Assembly: GCF_004121055.1 (NCBI RefSeq)
Contig: NZ_PYAL01000004.1
Coordinates: forward strand, 434,001-498,000
DNA: 64,000 nt
Origin: Achromobacter aloeverae
Lineage (GTDB): Bacteria; Pseudomonadota; Gammaproteobacteria; Burkholderiales; Burkholderiaceae_B
Direction of reading: 5' to 3'
Positions 25,450 to 34,782 of the stretch are shown piece by piece; the first letter of the stretch is position 1, and each line of letters opens with the position of its first letter. Position numbers and translations under genes: made by a program. Under the pieces are notes generated by a model. That model did no database searches. It was not told the origin of the DNA and was given only the letters and a program-made list of their open reading frames with translations.

Positions 25450-27648
25450 ATGAAATTCGATACGCCTGCGGATATCAATCCGATCGACCAGCTTCGCGTC
25501 GTCGGCAGGGCGACTGACCGCATCGACGGACGCTTCAAAGTGACCGGGACGGCGCCCTATGCGTATGAACGGCACGACGTGGTCCAGAATCCCGCGTACG
25601 GCTTCGTGGTGGGGGCTGCCATCGGCAAAGGCCGGATCGCGTCCGTCGACCTGCGGGCGGCCGAAGCCAGTGCGGGCGTGCTCGCCGTCGTTACGGCCGA
25701 TAACGCCGGAAAACTCGCCAAGGCGGGCCGCAATACGGCCAAGCTGCTGGCGGGCCCGGATGTCGACCATTATCACCAGGCTGTCGCCATGGTCGTGGCG
25801 GAAACCTTCGAGCAAGCGCGCGACGCGGCGGAGAAGGTCAAGGTCGATTATGTGGCGCAGGGGGGCAGGTTCGACCTGGCCGAAGCCCGGGCCGATGCTC
25901 CGCTGGCTGGAAGCGGGTACTGGGGAGAAGCGGCGACGTCGGTGGGGGATTTCCAGGGCGTCTTCAGCGCGGCTCCCGTGCAGCTGGATGCCACGTACAC
26001 GACGCCCGATCAGGGCCATGCGATGATGGAGCCGCATGCGACGACCGCGCGGTGGGACGGCGACAAGCTGACGATCTGGACTTCGACGCAAATGGTTGCC
26101 TGGGATGCGGGCGACATCGCCAAGACCTTGAATATCAAGCGTGAGAATGTGAGGGTGGTATCCCCCTACATCGGGGGTGGGTTCGGCGGAAAGCTCTTTT
26201 TGCGTGCCGATGCGCTCTTGGCGGCGCTCGGCGCCAAGGCGGCGGGGCGTCCCGTCAAGGTCGCGTTGACGCGCCCCCTGATGTTCAACAACACCACGCA
26301 TCGGCCCGCGACCATCCAGCGCATTCGGATCGGGGCGGCACGCGACGGACGCATCGAGGCCATCGGCCATGAAAGCTGGTCGGGCGACCAACCGGACGGG
26401 CAGCCGGAAACGGCGGTGAACCAGACTCGGCTGCTATACAGTGGAAGCCATCGGATGACGGCGATGCGGCTAGCCACGCTGGATCTCCCGGAGGGCAATT
26501 CGATGCGTGCCCCCGGGGAAGCCCCCGGCATGATGGCCCTTGAGATCGCGATGGACGAGATGGCGGAGAAGCTGGGCCTGGATCCCGTCGAGTTTCGTCG
26601 GCGCAATGACACCCAGGTCGATCCTGAAGATCCAAGCCGCCCGTTTTCGCAAAGACAGCTCGTGCAATGCCTGGGTATCGGGGCCGAGCGCTTTGGGTGG
26701 AATAAGCGCAAGCGTCCTGGCCAGGCGCGGGAAGGGCGCTGGCTGGTGGGTCTCGGTATGGCGGCCGCTTTCCGCAATAACCTGGTCACGCCTTCGGGTG
26801 CCAGGGTGCGGCTGGACGCGCGCGGCATCGTCACGGTCGAGACCGACATGACCGATATCGGTACGGGAAGCTACACCATCATTGCCCAGACTGCTGCCGA
26901 AATGATGGGTTTGCCGCTGGACCAGGTCGCGGTAAGTCTTGGTGATTCGGACTTCCCTGTTTCGTCGGGCTCGGGCGGACAGTGGGGCGGGAACAGCTCC
27001 ACCGCGGGTGTCTACGCCGCCTGCGTGAAACTGCGCGAGGCCGTCGCCCGGAAACTGGGTGTCCCGCATGAGGCGGCGCGCTTCACGGAGGGTTTTGTCG
27101 AAGCTGATGGAAAGCGTGCAAGCCTGGCCAGTCTTGCGGCGGACGGTGACATCGAGGCGGAAGACAAAATGGAGTATGGGGACCTGGCCAAGAAGTACCA
27201 GCAATCCACTTTCGGCGCCCATTTCGTGGAAGTGGCGGTTGACAGCGCGACGTACGAGATACGGATTCGGCGCATGCTGGCCGTCTGCGCCGCGGGTCGC
27301 ATCCTTAATCCGAAGTCGGCGCGCAGCCAGGTGATCGGCGCCATGACGATGGGAGCCGGCGCTGCCTTGATGGAGGAACTGGTCGTGGACAAGCGCTTCG
27401 GCTTCTTCGTGAATCACGACCTGGCCAGCTACGAAGTTCCCGTTCATGCGGATATCCCTCATCAGGAGGTGATATTCCTCGATGAGACCGACCCGACTTC
27501 TTCGCCGATGAAGGCAAAAGGCATCGCCGAGCTTGGAATATGCGGCGTAGCCGCGGCGGTCGCAAACGCCGTCTACAACGCCACCGGCGTTCGTATCAGG
27601 GACTATCCCGTTACGCTGGACAAGCTCATGCGCGGCGCCCCCGCATGA
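25450..27648 (+). CDS. paoC: Periplasmic aldehyde oxidoreductase, molybdopterin subunit
   Basis: The 732-residue catalytic subunit binds molybdopterin cytosine dinucleotide and oxidises aldehydes, including aromatic ones, to acids. The order is an a/b hammerhead domain (about 20-130) followed by the Moco-binding domains, with IGGGFGGK, RAPGEAPG and the catalytic Glu at about residue 694 in KGIAELGICG. Length equals Escherichia coli PaoC. The usual XdhC-like maturation gene paoD does not follow; a glutathione transferase-like gene does. The chaperone must therefore be encoded elsewhere. Confidence 0.94.
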   Translation: MKFDTPADINPIDQLRVVGRATDRIDGRFKVTGTAPYAYERHDVVQNPAYGFVVGAAIGKGRIASVDLRAAEASAGVLAVVTADNAGKLAKAGRNTAKLLAGPDVDHYHQAVAMVVAETFEQARDAAEKVKVDYVAQGGRFDLAEARADAPLAGSGYWGEAATSVGDFQGVFSAAPVQLDATYTTPDQGHAMMEPHATTARWDGDKLTIWTSTQMVAWDAGDIAKTLNIKRENVRVVSPYIGGGFGGKLFLRADALLAALGAKAAGRPVKVALTRPLMFNNTTHRPATIQRIRIGAARDGRIEAIGHESWSGDQPDGQPETAVNQTRLLYSGSHRMTAMRLATLDLPEGNSMRAPGEAPGMMALEIAMDEMAEKLGLDPVEFRRRNDTQVDPEDPSRPFSQRQLVQCLGIGAERFGWNKRKRPGQAREGRWLVGLGMAAAFRNNLVTPSGARVRLDARGIVTVETDMTDIGTGSYTIIAQTAAEMMGLPLDQVAVSLGDSDFPVSSGSGGQWGGNSSTAGVYAACVKLREAVARKLGVPHEAARFTEGFVEADGKRASLASLAADGDIEAEDKMEYGDLAKKYQQSTFGAHFVEVAVDSATYEIRIRRMLAVCAAGRILNPKSARSQVIGAMTMGAGAALMEELVVDKRFGFFVNHDLASYEVPVHADIPHQEVIFLDETDPTSSPMKAKGIAELGICGVAAAVANAVYNATGVRIRDYPVTLDKLMRGAPA

Positions 27649-27726
27649 GCTGGCGCGACGCGGAAAAGTGGCCGATACTGGGGGCCGTCCTGATCAAAGA
27701 CGGCGTCGTTCCAAATGGGAGGCCCC

Positions 27727-28419
27727 ATGCTGACCCTCTATTCCTACCCGGACCTGTTCGGCGTCGCGGATAACAATCCGTTCGGGCTCAAGGTTTACAC
27801 CTTCATGCGGCTGTGCGGGCTGGAATTCCAGCATGCACACATCCTGGACACGAAGTCGGCGCCCCGGGGCCAGCTGCCATACCTGACGGACGGCGACGCG
27901 AGCATTGGGGATAGCGATGCGATCATTGCCTACCTGACCGGGAAATTCGACCTTGGCATCGATGCCGGGCTCACACGGGAGCAGCAGGACCTGGATTTCA
28001 TGATGCGCCGAACGCTGGACGACCTCTACTGGCCGATGAGCTATTCGCGATGGCGCGATGAACGGTATTGGCCGGCATTCCGCGATGCGATCATGACGAC
28101 GCATATGGATATCAGTCGGGAGGCCCTGGAGGCGGCGCGAGAGTACAACCACCTGCGGTATCACTATCAAGGCATCGGGCGCTATGAGCCGGCCCAGGTC
28201 TATGCGCGCGGCGTGGCGGACTTGCGGATGGCGGCCGATTTGATCGGAGGTAAGGCCTTCGTATTCGGCACGACGCCCCGTACGGTGGATGCCGCGATCT
28301 TCGGCTGCGTGGCGAATATCTATTTCTACGATATCGATACGCCGCTCAAGCGCTATGTCTCGTCCCGGCCTGAGCTGGTGCGACATTGCCTGGCAATGCG
28401 TGAGTTGATTTCGGTATGA
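27727..28419 (+). CDS. Glutathione S-transferase-like protein (GST_N_4/FAXC type)
   Basis: The 230-residue protein has a thioredoxin-like N-terminal domain (MLTLYSYPDLFGV to IGDSDAIIAYLTGKF, with the cis-Pro QLPYL) and an all-helical GST C-terminal domain (FGTTPRTVDAAIFGCV). Its type resembles the metaxin/FAXC-related GSTs that lack the classical Tyr/Ser near residue 5. GGGAGG precedes the ATG at 27727, so the ATG at 27715 is not used. It lies 78 bp after paoC and may detoxify aldehyde or adduct by-products; that role is inference. Confidence 0.85.
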   Translation: MLTLYSYPDLFGVADNNPFGLKVYTFMRLCGLEFQHAHILDTKSAPRGQLPYLTDGDASIGDSDAIIAYLTGKFDLGIDAGLTREQQDLDFMMRRTLDDLYWPMSYSRWRDERYWPAFRDAIMTTHMDISREALEAAREYNHLRYHYQGIGRYEPAQVYARGVADLRMAADLIGGKAFVFGTTPRTVDAAIFGCVANIYFYDIDTPLKRYVSSRPELVRHCLAMRELISV

Positions 28420-28437
28420 CCGCAAGGATGTCGGCAC

Positions 28438-29496
28438 GTGCGCCGTCCGTTGACTCTCATCGTGGCCTGGCTTGACCGCGTCGATCCCGGCGCGCACCGG
28501 CGCATCAAGGGACTGCGTCTAGGCACGGCCTACGGCATTGCGACGGCCGTGGGAACCTTGCATGACGTGAGCGTCAGTGCGCCGGCAGGTGTCTCGCCGG
28601 GCGCATTGGCGGCGAGCTTTGCCTTGTGGGCCAGCGTCTCGGAGGCCAGGACGACACGGTTTACGTCCAGCCGGGATCTGCTCTTGCTGTGCTTGGCAGC
28701 CGCTGCGGGTGCGGCGCTCTTCGCGGTGCTCGCGCCGCTGCTGCACGCGCGTCTTGGCGCGGACAAGGAATGGGTGCTGGTAAGCGGTGCGTTCGCTGTC
28801 GGCTATCTGAAACGATACGGCATCCTGGGTGCCGGGATGGGCTCCCAGATCTATATCGGCCAGTTGACCGCCTGCACGATGGGATTGGGCCGGACAGACA
28901 TCGGCGCGATTGTCGTCGCCGCACTGATCGCCATGCTGGCGTCGATCGTGCCGCGCTTGCTGAGCGGCTCCGCCGAACGCCCCGCGCTGATGGCGGCTAT
29001 AGCGCCAGTGGCCGAGCCCGGCAGGGGGTATTCCGCGGAGCTGGCGATGGGATTGCAAGCGGCGGCGGCCACCATGCTGATTGTCGCCTTGGCCGACCTT
29101 CTGGGCCTGATCGAGTCCGTGTGGGCGGTGACCGCCTGCATCTACGTGGTCGCCGCGACAGCCGCGGGGACGCTCGAACGCGTGAGGCGGCGGATCGCCG
29201 GAACCCTGGTAGGCGTCCCACTGGCGTTGGTGTGCCTGCCGCTGGCCACGGAGGCGCCGCTATTGCTCTGGTGCGCCGCCGCGCTGGCGATGATCGTCTA
29301 CGCCATGGCCCTGCCCGAGCGGTATGACATCGCCTGCGGCGCGTTCGCCTTCACGTTGTTGGTCACGCTGGCGGCGGGAGGAGAGCACGGGCTCCCCGTG
29401 CTGCTTGCGCGCCTGTGGGAGACGGTGCTGGGCAGCGTGATCGGAGGTGCGACCGCCATGCTCGTGCTGCCATTGCGCCCGCGCTTTTCTCGCTGA
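28438..29496 (+). CDS. FUSC family inner-membrane protein
   Basis: The 352-residue hydrophobic protein has about ten predicted membrane segments in two repeated blocks, each ending in a basic loop (PRLLSGSAER and LERVRRRIAGTLVG). The second block carries the family FUSC motif. FUSC proteins resemble aromatic-acid efflux (AaeB) and fusaric-acid resistance components. The start is GTG 28438 after GCAAGGA. It is 18 bp from the GST-like gene, so pao, GST and FUSC may form one aldehyde or aromatic-acid handling unit. The exported compound is not known. Confidence 0.82.
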   Translation: MRRPLTLIVAWLDRVDPGAHRRIKGLRLGTAYGIATAVGTLHDVSVSAPAGVSPGALAASFALWASVSEARTTRFTSSRDLLLLCLAAAAGAALFAVLAPLLHARLGADKEWVLVSGAFAVGYLKRYGILGAGMGSQIYIGQLTACTMGLGRTDIGAIVVAALIAMLASIVPRLLSGSAERPALMAAIAPVAEPGRGYSAELAMGLQAAAATMLIVALADLLGLIESVWAVTACIYVVAATAAGTLERVRRRIAGTLVGVPLALVCLPLATEAPLLLWCAAALAMIVYAMALPERYDIACGAFAFTLLVTLAAGGEHGLPVLLARLWETVLGSVIGGATAMLVLPLRPRFSR

Positions 29497-29545
29497 TGTG
29501 TCCCGACCAGATCAGCACGGCGGTTTGGGTCGCCGTGGGTGAGGC

Positions 29546-30532
29546 CTACTGCGCGGTTGCTCCCGCGGCATGCACGAGCTCTGCCTGACGCGGGATTTCG
29601 CTCTCCAGATACGCGGAGAGCGCGGCGGGTGGTCCCGCCTGGATCCGCACTCCCATGTCTTCGATCGCGGTCCTGGAGTTGGCGTCGCTCAGTACGCCCT
29701 GCAAGGCCGCATTCAGCTTGGCAATGATGTCCGCGGAAACGCCCTTCGGCGTCAGCAATGCAAAGCAGGTGTCGCTGATCAAGTCGGGATAGCCTTGCTC
29801 GGCGGCCGTCGGAACCTGCGGGAGCACCGAGGCCCGCGTTTTCGAGAAGACCGCGAGCACCTTGATGTCACCGGATTTGACGTGCCCGACCGTCATGGGC
29901 ACCACCGGGAACATCGCATCCAGTCGCCCGGCTTCCAGGTCGGTCAATGCCGCCCCAGGCGTCTGGTAGGGGATATGCACCATCCGCCCTCCCTCCAGCC
30001 GGTTCACCATTTCACCGGCGATATGCCATGAACTGCCGACGCCGGTGGAGCCGTAGCTGATCTTGTGCGCCTTGTCCTGCGCGTAGGTCACGAAGTCCTT
30101 GAGTGAATTGGCTGGACTGTCGCGCCCGACCGCGAGGACGTTGGGCGTACAGCCGACCATGCCCACCGGCGCGAAATCGGTGCGCGGGTCATAACCCACC
30201 TGCTTGTAGAGGGCGAGATTGGTTGCAAGCGGTCCGGTCCAGGATAAGGTGATGGTGTAGCCATCCGGCTGTGCACGGGACGCTTGCGCCATGCCGACGT
30301 TGCCGCCGGCCCCGGGCCGATTCTGCACGACTATCGACGTTTCGAGCCGCTTCCCCAGCTCGGCCGCCAATAGCCGGGCGAGCGGATCGGAAGACCCCCC
30401 GGCGCCTGAAGGCAATATCAACATGATGGGCCGTTCCGGCCAGCCAGCGGCCTGGCTGGTTCCTGCCAGCGCAAGCCCGATACCCAGGCACGCCGCGCCC
30501 GCCCACATTCTTCGCGCAGTGATACGCATCAT
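29546..30532 (-). CDS. Bug-family tripartite tricarboxylate transporter receptor (3)
   Basis: The 328-residue periplasmic receptor has a signal peptide with cleavage near GTSQAAG. Family motifs are LILPSGAGGSSDPLARL, QNRPGAGGNVGMAQ, SRAQPDGYTITLS and HIPYQTPGAALTDLEAG. It is the third gene of the minus-strand operon Bug-AtuA-Bug, starting 7 bp after the AtuA-type gene. The operon is divergent from a LysR regulator. No tctA or tctB is present. Confidence 0.92.
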   Translation of the reverse strand: MMRITARRMWAGAACLGIGLALAGTSQAAGWPERPIMLILPSGAGGSSDPLARLLAAELGKRLETSIVVQNRPGAGGNVGMAQASRAQPDGYTITLSWTGPLATNLALYKQVGYDPRTDFAPVGMVGCTPNVLAVGRDSPANSLKDFVTYAQDKAHKISYGSTGVGSSWHIAGEMVNRLEGGRMVHIPYQTPGAALTDLEAGRLDAMFPVVPMTVGHVKSGDIKVLAVFSKTRASVLPQVPTAAEQGYPDLISDTCFALLTPKGVSADIIAKLNAALQGVLSDANSRTAIEDMGVRIQAGPPAALSAYLESEIPRQAELVHAAGATAQ

Positions 30533-30539
30533 GGTGTCC

Positions 30540-32291
30540 TCAAAGAATGCTGACCTGGGTCTCGATGCAGTCCCGCGGGACCAGGCAGGAACTCAAGCCG
30601 ATGACCGAGCGGACCCGGGAGCCCGGCGCGCTGGTGGCCCACTTGCCGGTTCCCGCTACGCCGTTGACCGCGAGCGGGTCGATTTCCTTGCGCAGTTTTT
30701 CCGCTTCGTGTGGGTCCTGCGTCTTGAGCGCCACGCGCAGGATGACTTCATAAGGATCCTGGCCAGGCGGAGGCGTCGCTTCCCGATGTACGCCATTCAG
30801 GCCCAGATAATCGAATCGCAGCTCTTGGGCCTTCAGGTTCACCGCCTCGAAACGCTTGCTCAGGAGATCTTGCGTCATCTTCGCTCGCTGGAGCGAACTC
30901 GGTCCGGCGAAAATGACCATCTCCTCGGTCATGTAGCCTTCGCGTATGCCCACCAAGGCTTTCAAGGTGTCGGGCCGCTTCTGCCCGGCCAACTGCCCGA
31001 TATGGACGGCCACCTCGTCCCTGGCGGTTTGCGTGAACGTCACGGCGCCGAGATTCGTCACGCAGTCGGGGGCCAGGTATCGAGCTGGGTCACCCACCTC
31101 ATAGAGCAACTGTTCCTTGCAGGTGGCCGGCGTGAGCAGCCCGCCGCTGCCTGGCACCTTGCTCAACCTGATGTGGTCGTCCCAGACTTCCGCGATGGGG
31201 CTGCCCAGGTTTTCCAGTCCCGGCACGTCCTTGTAGCCAGGGTCCGCAAAATAGCCGCCCGTCAGTTGCGCGCTGCACTCCATCAGGTGTCCGATGACCA
31301 TGCCTCGCGCCATCTTTTCGTGATTGCCCAGCGGCCAGCCGAACTCGAAGGCCAGGGGGCCGAGATAAAGGCAGGCATCGGCCACGCGCGTCGTCAGGAC
31401 GACGTCGGCGCCGTCGCGCAAGGCTTGCACGATACCCTCGCAACCCAGATACACTTCCGCGGAAACGATGGAAGCCCCCGCGTCGGCCACCGGTTTACCT
31501 GTCTCCAGGAACTTGAGTCCCATGTCGGCGATGCGGTCCGTCAGGTCGGCCCCCGTCACCGCGGCGACCTTCAGGCCGGGTAGCCCCAGGGAGTCGGCCA
31601 ATGCCTTGATCCGGCGCGCCGCGCCCACCGGGTCCAGCCAGCCCTGGTTGCTGATGATGCGTATGCCTTTTTCCTTGCAATCCTTGAGGATGGGACCCAG
31701 TCGGTCGACCAGGTACGGGTCATAGGCCATTGCCGCGGCCCCGCCCCGGCCAGTATCCTGCTTGGCCACCTGCGCGGCGCTCATGGTCACTTCCGACATC
31801 GATTCAAAGCAGATGTAGTCCAGGTCGCCCCGGTCGACCAGATCGCGAGCAGCGCTGAAGCGGTCGCGCGACCAGGCCGTCGCCGACCCCAGGCGTATGC
31901 TGCGGCCCGATGGCTGGGCAAGGGTTTCAATGGGATGGCTTTGATCCCGATCGCGACGACCGACGTAGCCTGAAGGCACTTCCACCGGCAGCGTCAGCAT
32001 CAGCGACGACAGCGCCTTGCCGGACTCCTCGAAAGCGAGCGTTCGGGAGCGGCCGCCTTCCAGCACTTCCTCCATCACGAAATTCAATGCTCCGATGGAA
32101 GGCACCTCATAGCGATGAATCGGTCCACGCGCAATCGATCCATAGACCTTGCGTACGGCCTCCACGGTGATCTGGTCGCGAAGAATGTCGTAGTCCTTGG
32201 CGTCGTACGCGATCACCGACACCATGCTGCTGTTTCCCTTTTCGCCAGAGCGCGAATGCGCCACCTCTCGCAAGGGTACGGTCTTGTTCAT
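30540..32291 (-). CDS. AtuA-family (DUF1446) protein with N-terminal AtuA-like ferredoxin-fold domain
   Basis: The 583-residue protein contains the DUF1446 domain of acyclic-terpene-utilisation AtuA proteins (about 115-575, with SMSEVTMSAAQVAKQ, VSAEVYLGCEGI and TTRVADACLYLGPLAFE). It is preceded at residues about 5-95 by the AtuA-associated ferredoxin-fold region (VAHSRSGEKGNSSMVSV to ALNFVMEEVLEGG). In most homologues that small domain lies at the C-terminus or in a separate protein. AAGGA precedes the ATG at 32291 by 9 bases. It is flanked 13 and 7 bp away by Bug receptors, suggesting carboxylate uptake feeding this enzyme. The reaction is unknown. Confidence 0.87.
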   Translation of the reverse strand: MNKTVPLREVAHSRSGEKGNSSMVSVIAYDAKDYDILRDQITVEAVRKVYGSIARGPIHRYEVPSIGALNFVMEEVLEGGRSRTLAFEESGKALSSLMLTLPVEVPSGYVGRRDRDQSHPIETLAQPSGRSIRLGSATAWSRDRFSAARDLVDRGDLDYICFESMSEVTMSAAQVAKQDTGRGGAAAMAYDPYLVDRLGPILKDCKEKGIRIISNQGWLDPVGAARRIKALADSLGLPGLKVAAVTGADLTDRIADMGLKFLETGKPVADAGASIVSAEVYLGCEGIVQALRDGADVVLTTRVADACLYLGPLAFEFGWPLGNHEKMARGMVIGHLMECSAQLTGGYFADPGYKDVPGLENLGSPIAEVWDDHIRLSKVPGSGGLLTPATCKEQLLYEVGDPARYLAPDCVTNLGAVTFTQTARDEVAVHIGQLAGQKRPDTLKALVGIREGYMTEEMVIFAGPSSLQRAKMTQDLLSKRFEAVNLKAQELRFDYLGLNGVHREATPPPGQDPYEVILRVALKTQDPHEAEKLRKEIDPLAVNGVAGTGKWATSAPGSRVRSVIGLSSCLVPRDCIETQVSIL

Positions 32292-32304
32292 CTCCATGAC
32301 TTCC

Positions 32305-33336
32305 TTATTGAATTTGCGCACCGGTGGCGTGTATCACTTCCGCCCACTTGTCGATATCCCGCCGCAGGAATTGCTGAAAGGCTTCGGGCGAGTTTCCCAC
32401 CAGGGAGAATCCCTGTTGCGCGAGCTGTTTCTGCACCGCGGGGTCCGCCGTCGCCTGCTTGACGGATAGATTGATCGCGTCGACGACGGGGCGCGGCGTC
32501 CCGGCGGGCGCGAACAGGCCCATCCAGGCGGTCGCGTCGAAATCGTTGATGCCCAGCTCCGTAGTCGTAGGCACCTCGGGCAGCAAGGGTGTTCGCTGCG
32601 GTGCGAGCACGGCAATGGCCTTCAGTTGCCCGCTGTTGATCTGCGCGACCACCGCCGGGACCTGGTAGAAGAGCAGGGGTACGTGACCCGCGATCGTGTC
32701 CGCGATGGCCTGGCCCACTTCCTTGTAGGGGACGTGATTCAACGGCGCACCGGTACGCAGTTTCAGCAGCTCGCCGGCCATCTGGCCCGACGAGCCGATG
32801 CCGCCCGTGGCGTAGTCCAGGCTGCCGCGCTTGCGAGCAAGTTGCACGACGTCCTGCAGCGTGTTGGCCGGCAGGTCTTTATTCGCCACCAGCACGTTGG
32901 GGAAGTAGGCAACCAAGGAGATAGGCGCGAAATCCTTGAGGACGTTGTAGGGCAGGCTACGCATCATCGATTGGTTGATGGAATGCGAAGAGATGGTGCC
33001 CATGGCAAGCATGTATCCGTCCGGCGCCGCATGCGCGACCATCGCGCTTCCCACCGCGCCTCCCGCCCCAGCCTTGTTTTCGACGATGACAGGCTGGCCC
33101 AGTCGCTCCGACATATTCCTGGCGATTACGCGCGTGAGAATGTCGGTACTGGAGCCCGCGCCGTAGGGGACGATGATGGTGATGGGGCGTAGCGGGTACT
33201 TCGGCGCCGCGGCGTCCTGTGCTGACGCAAGTGCCGCCGACAGCGACAGCAGGCCTCCAAGGGCAGCTGATAGCAGTTGCCGACGTCGGTCGCCTGGGAA
33301 TGCCCTTGTGCCTGGAAATCGATCGAAGCGATGCAT
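32305..33336 (-). CDS. Bug-family tripartite tricarboxylate transporter receptor (4)
   Basis: The 343-residue periplasmic receptor has a signal peptide ending near ASAQDAA. Family motifs include ITIIVPYGAGSSTDILTRV, ENKAGAGGAVGSAM, AHAAPDGYMLAMG and LNHVPYKEVGQAIADTIAG. GGAGAC before ATG 33336 sets the start within a longer open frame. It is the first gene of the Bug-AtuA-Bug operon and is divergent from a LysR gene 120 bp away. Confidence 0.92.
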   Translation of the reverse strand: MHRFDRFPGTRAFPGDRRRQLLSAALGGLLSLSAALASAQDAAAPKYPLRPITIIVPYGAGSSTDILTRVIARNMSERLGQPVIVENKAGAGGAVGSAMVAHAAPDGYMLAMGTISSHSINQSMMRSLPYNVLKDFAPISLVAYFPNVLVANKDLPANTLQDVVQLARKRGSLDYATGGIGSSGQMAGELLKLRTGAPLNHVPYKEVGQAIADTIAGHVPLLFYQVPAVVAQINSGQLKAIAVLAPQRTPLLPEVPTTTELGINDFDATAWMGLFAPAGTPRPVVDAINLSVKQATADPAVQKQLAQQGFSLVGNSPEAFQQFLRRDIDKWAEVIHATGAQIQ

Positions 33337-33405
33337 GGGGTTGTCTCCTGTCCCGGTGCGCATCTCTGGTGCGCTGGCATCGATCTTAAGGAGGCTCGGC
33401 GATCA

Positions 33406-33422
33406 AAACAAATGTTATGTTT
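33406..33422. promoter_or_regulatory. Candidate LysR operator between Bug receptor 4 and the LysR gene
   Basis: AAACA (33406-33410) and TGTTT (33418-33422) form a perfect inverted repeat with a 7-base spacer in an AT-rich patch of the 120-bp divergent region. Spacing and position are typical of LysR-type binding sites, which normally overlap the regulator's own promoter. Confidence 0.45.
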
Positions 33423-33456
33423 GCGCTAATCGATAACCAAATCCGATCGCTGGGCC

Positions 33457-34371
33457 ATGGACGAAAACTGGCTTTTGTCGCTGCGGCGCACCAAGCTCAA
33501 CCAGCTCGTGTCTTTTTCGGCGGTCGCCGCCGAGGGCAGTTTTCGCCGGGCCGCGGCGCGCCTGCATATTTCCCAATCGGCCCTCAGCGTGCAGGTGCAG
33601 CAACTGGAACTTGCCCTTGGGGTTCATCTGCTGCATCGGGATACGCGCAGCGTTCGCCTGACCAGCGAAGGCGAACGGCTGCACGAGGCGTTCAAGCATT
33701 CAGGACAGGGCCTGGCGCGCGTGCTGTCGAACTTGCGGGAGGAGGGGCGCTTGCAGCAGGGAACTGTCAGCGTGGCCGTGCTTCCTTCGCTTGCGTCGAC
33801 ATTTCTGCCACGGGTCATGCTGCGGTTTCAGGACGCCTTTCCCGGCATCAAGGTTCGAATGAAAGACGCTGACTCGCAGCGTGCGCACGAGCAGATACTG
33901 CGGGGAGGGGTCGACATTGCCATTGCTTCGCGCGGGTCGCCGGATGTGACCTTCCACAAGCTGTTCGAAGAGAAGCTGATGGCTGTCGTAGCCGCATCCG
34001 ACCCGTACTTTGCCAAGCGCCGGTCGGTGACCTTGGCACATCTGGCACGTCGCCCGCTGCTGCTCAATCCGCGGGGCGTGGATCATAGGGAGCGAGTCGA
34101 GGAGATGTTCCAGGCGGCCGGACTAGCCATCGTGGCCGCGCAGGAACTGACCAGCACCGCGCCCCTGGTCGCGATGACGGCAATAGGCCTTGGGGTATGC
34201 ATACAGCCCTTGAGTTCACTGCAGGGGCTGGATCTGGCGCATTGCCGATTGTTGCCGCTGAAGCCGGCGGCGACGCGGGAGGTCGGGGCGATCGTGCCGC
34301 CGGACCGGACCCTCTCGCCCGCCACGGCGGCGTTTCTGGCGTTTCTTCTGTCGAACTCGGGCGCCGCATAG
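33457..34371 (+). CDS. LysR-family transcriptional regulator
   Basis: The 304-residue regulator has an N-terminal winged helix-turn-helix (about 14-75; GSFRRAAARLHISQSALSVQVQQLE) and a LysR substrate-binding domain (about 100-300). It is divergent from the Bug-AtuA-Bug operon across 120 bp containing an inverted repeat, so it probably activates that operon in response to its substrate. The Shine-Dalgarno sequence before ATG 33457 is weak, but MDENWLLSLRRTKLNQLVSF fits the family start. Confidence 0.92.
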   Translation: MDENWLLSLRRTKLNQLVSFSAVAAEGSFRRAAARLHISQSALSVQVQQLELALGVHLLHRDTRSVRLTSEGERLHEAFKHSGQGLARVLSNLREEGRLQQGTVSVAVLPSLASTFLPRVMLRFQDAFPGIKVRMKDADSQRAHEQILRGGVDIAIASRGSPDVTFHKLFEEKLMAVVAASDPYFAKRRSVTLAHLARRPLLLNPRGVDHRERVEEMFQAAGLAIVAAQELTSTAPLVAMTAIGLGVCIQPLSSLQGLDLAHCRLLPLKPAATREVGAIVPPDRTLSPATAAFLAFLLSNSGAA

Positions 34372-34458
34372 GCAGTCCGTTATCATCGCTCCGTCGCTCA
34401 AGGCGCCATTGCGATATCCAGGCAGTGGCGGCAAACAAGGCAGAACCAAGAGGCAGCA

Positions 34459-34782
34459 ATGTCCATCGCAAAGACCGGATCCACTCCCTACTACGCGGTA
34501 ATCTTCACGTCCATCCGTACGCCCGGCGACGATGGCTATGCCGACATGGCGCAGGCGATGGTCGAGGCGGCATCCAGGCAACCCGGATTCCTGGGCGTCG
34601 AGTCCGCGCGGGAAGAGGTCGGAATTACGGTTTCCTATTGGGACAGTTTGGAATCGATAGCCGCCTGGAAACGGGACGCCGCGCACCTCATCGCCCAGCA
34701 GACGGGCAGGGAGAAATGGTACGAATCCTACAAGACCCGTATTTGCCGCGTTGAGCGAGACTACGATTTTTCGCGAATGTGA
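34459..34782 (+). CDS. Antibiotic biosynthesis monooxygenase (ABM) domain protein
   Basis: The 107-residue protein is a single ABM ferredoxin-like domain: YYAVIFTSIRTP, then QPGFLGVESAREEVGITVSYWDSLESIAAWK, then the C-terminal WYESYKTRICRVERDY. Such proteins are cytoplasmic dimers that include monooxygenases and heme-degrading or unknown-function members. It follows the LysR gene by 87 bp on the same strand. The 286 bp after it hold no recognised gene. Confidence 0.88.
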   Translation: MSIAKTGSTPYYAVIFTSIRTPGDDGYADMAQAMVEAASRQPGFLGVESAREEVGITVSYWDSLESIAAWKRDAAHLIAQQTGREKWYESYKTRICRVERDYDFSRM

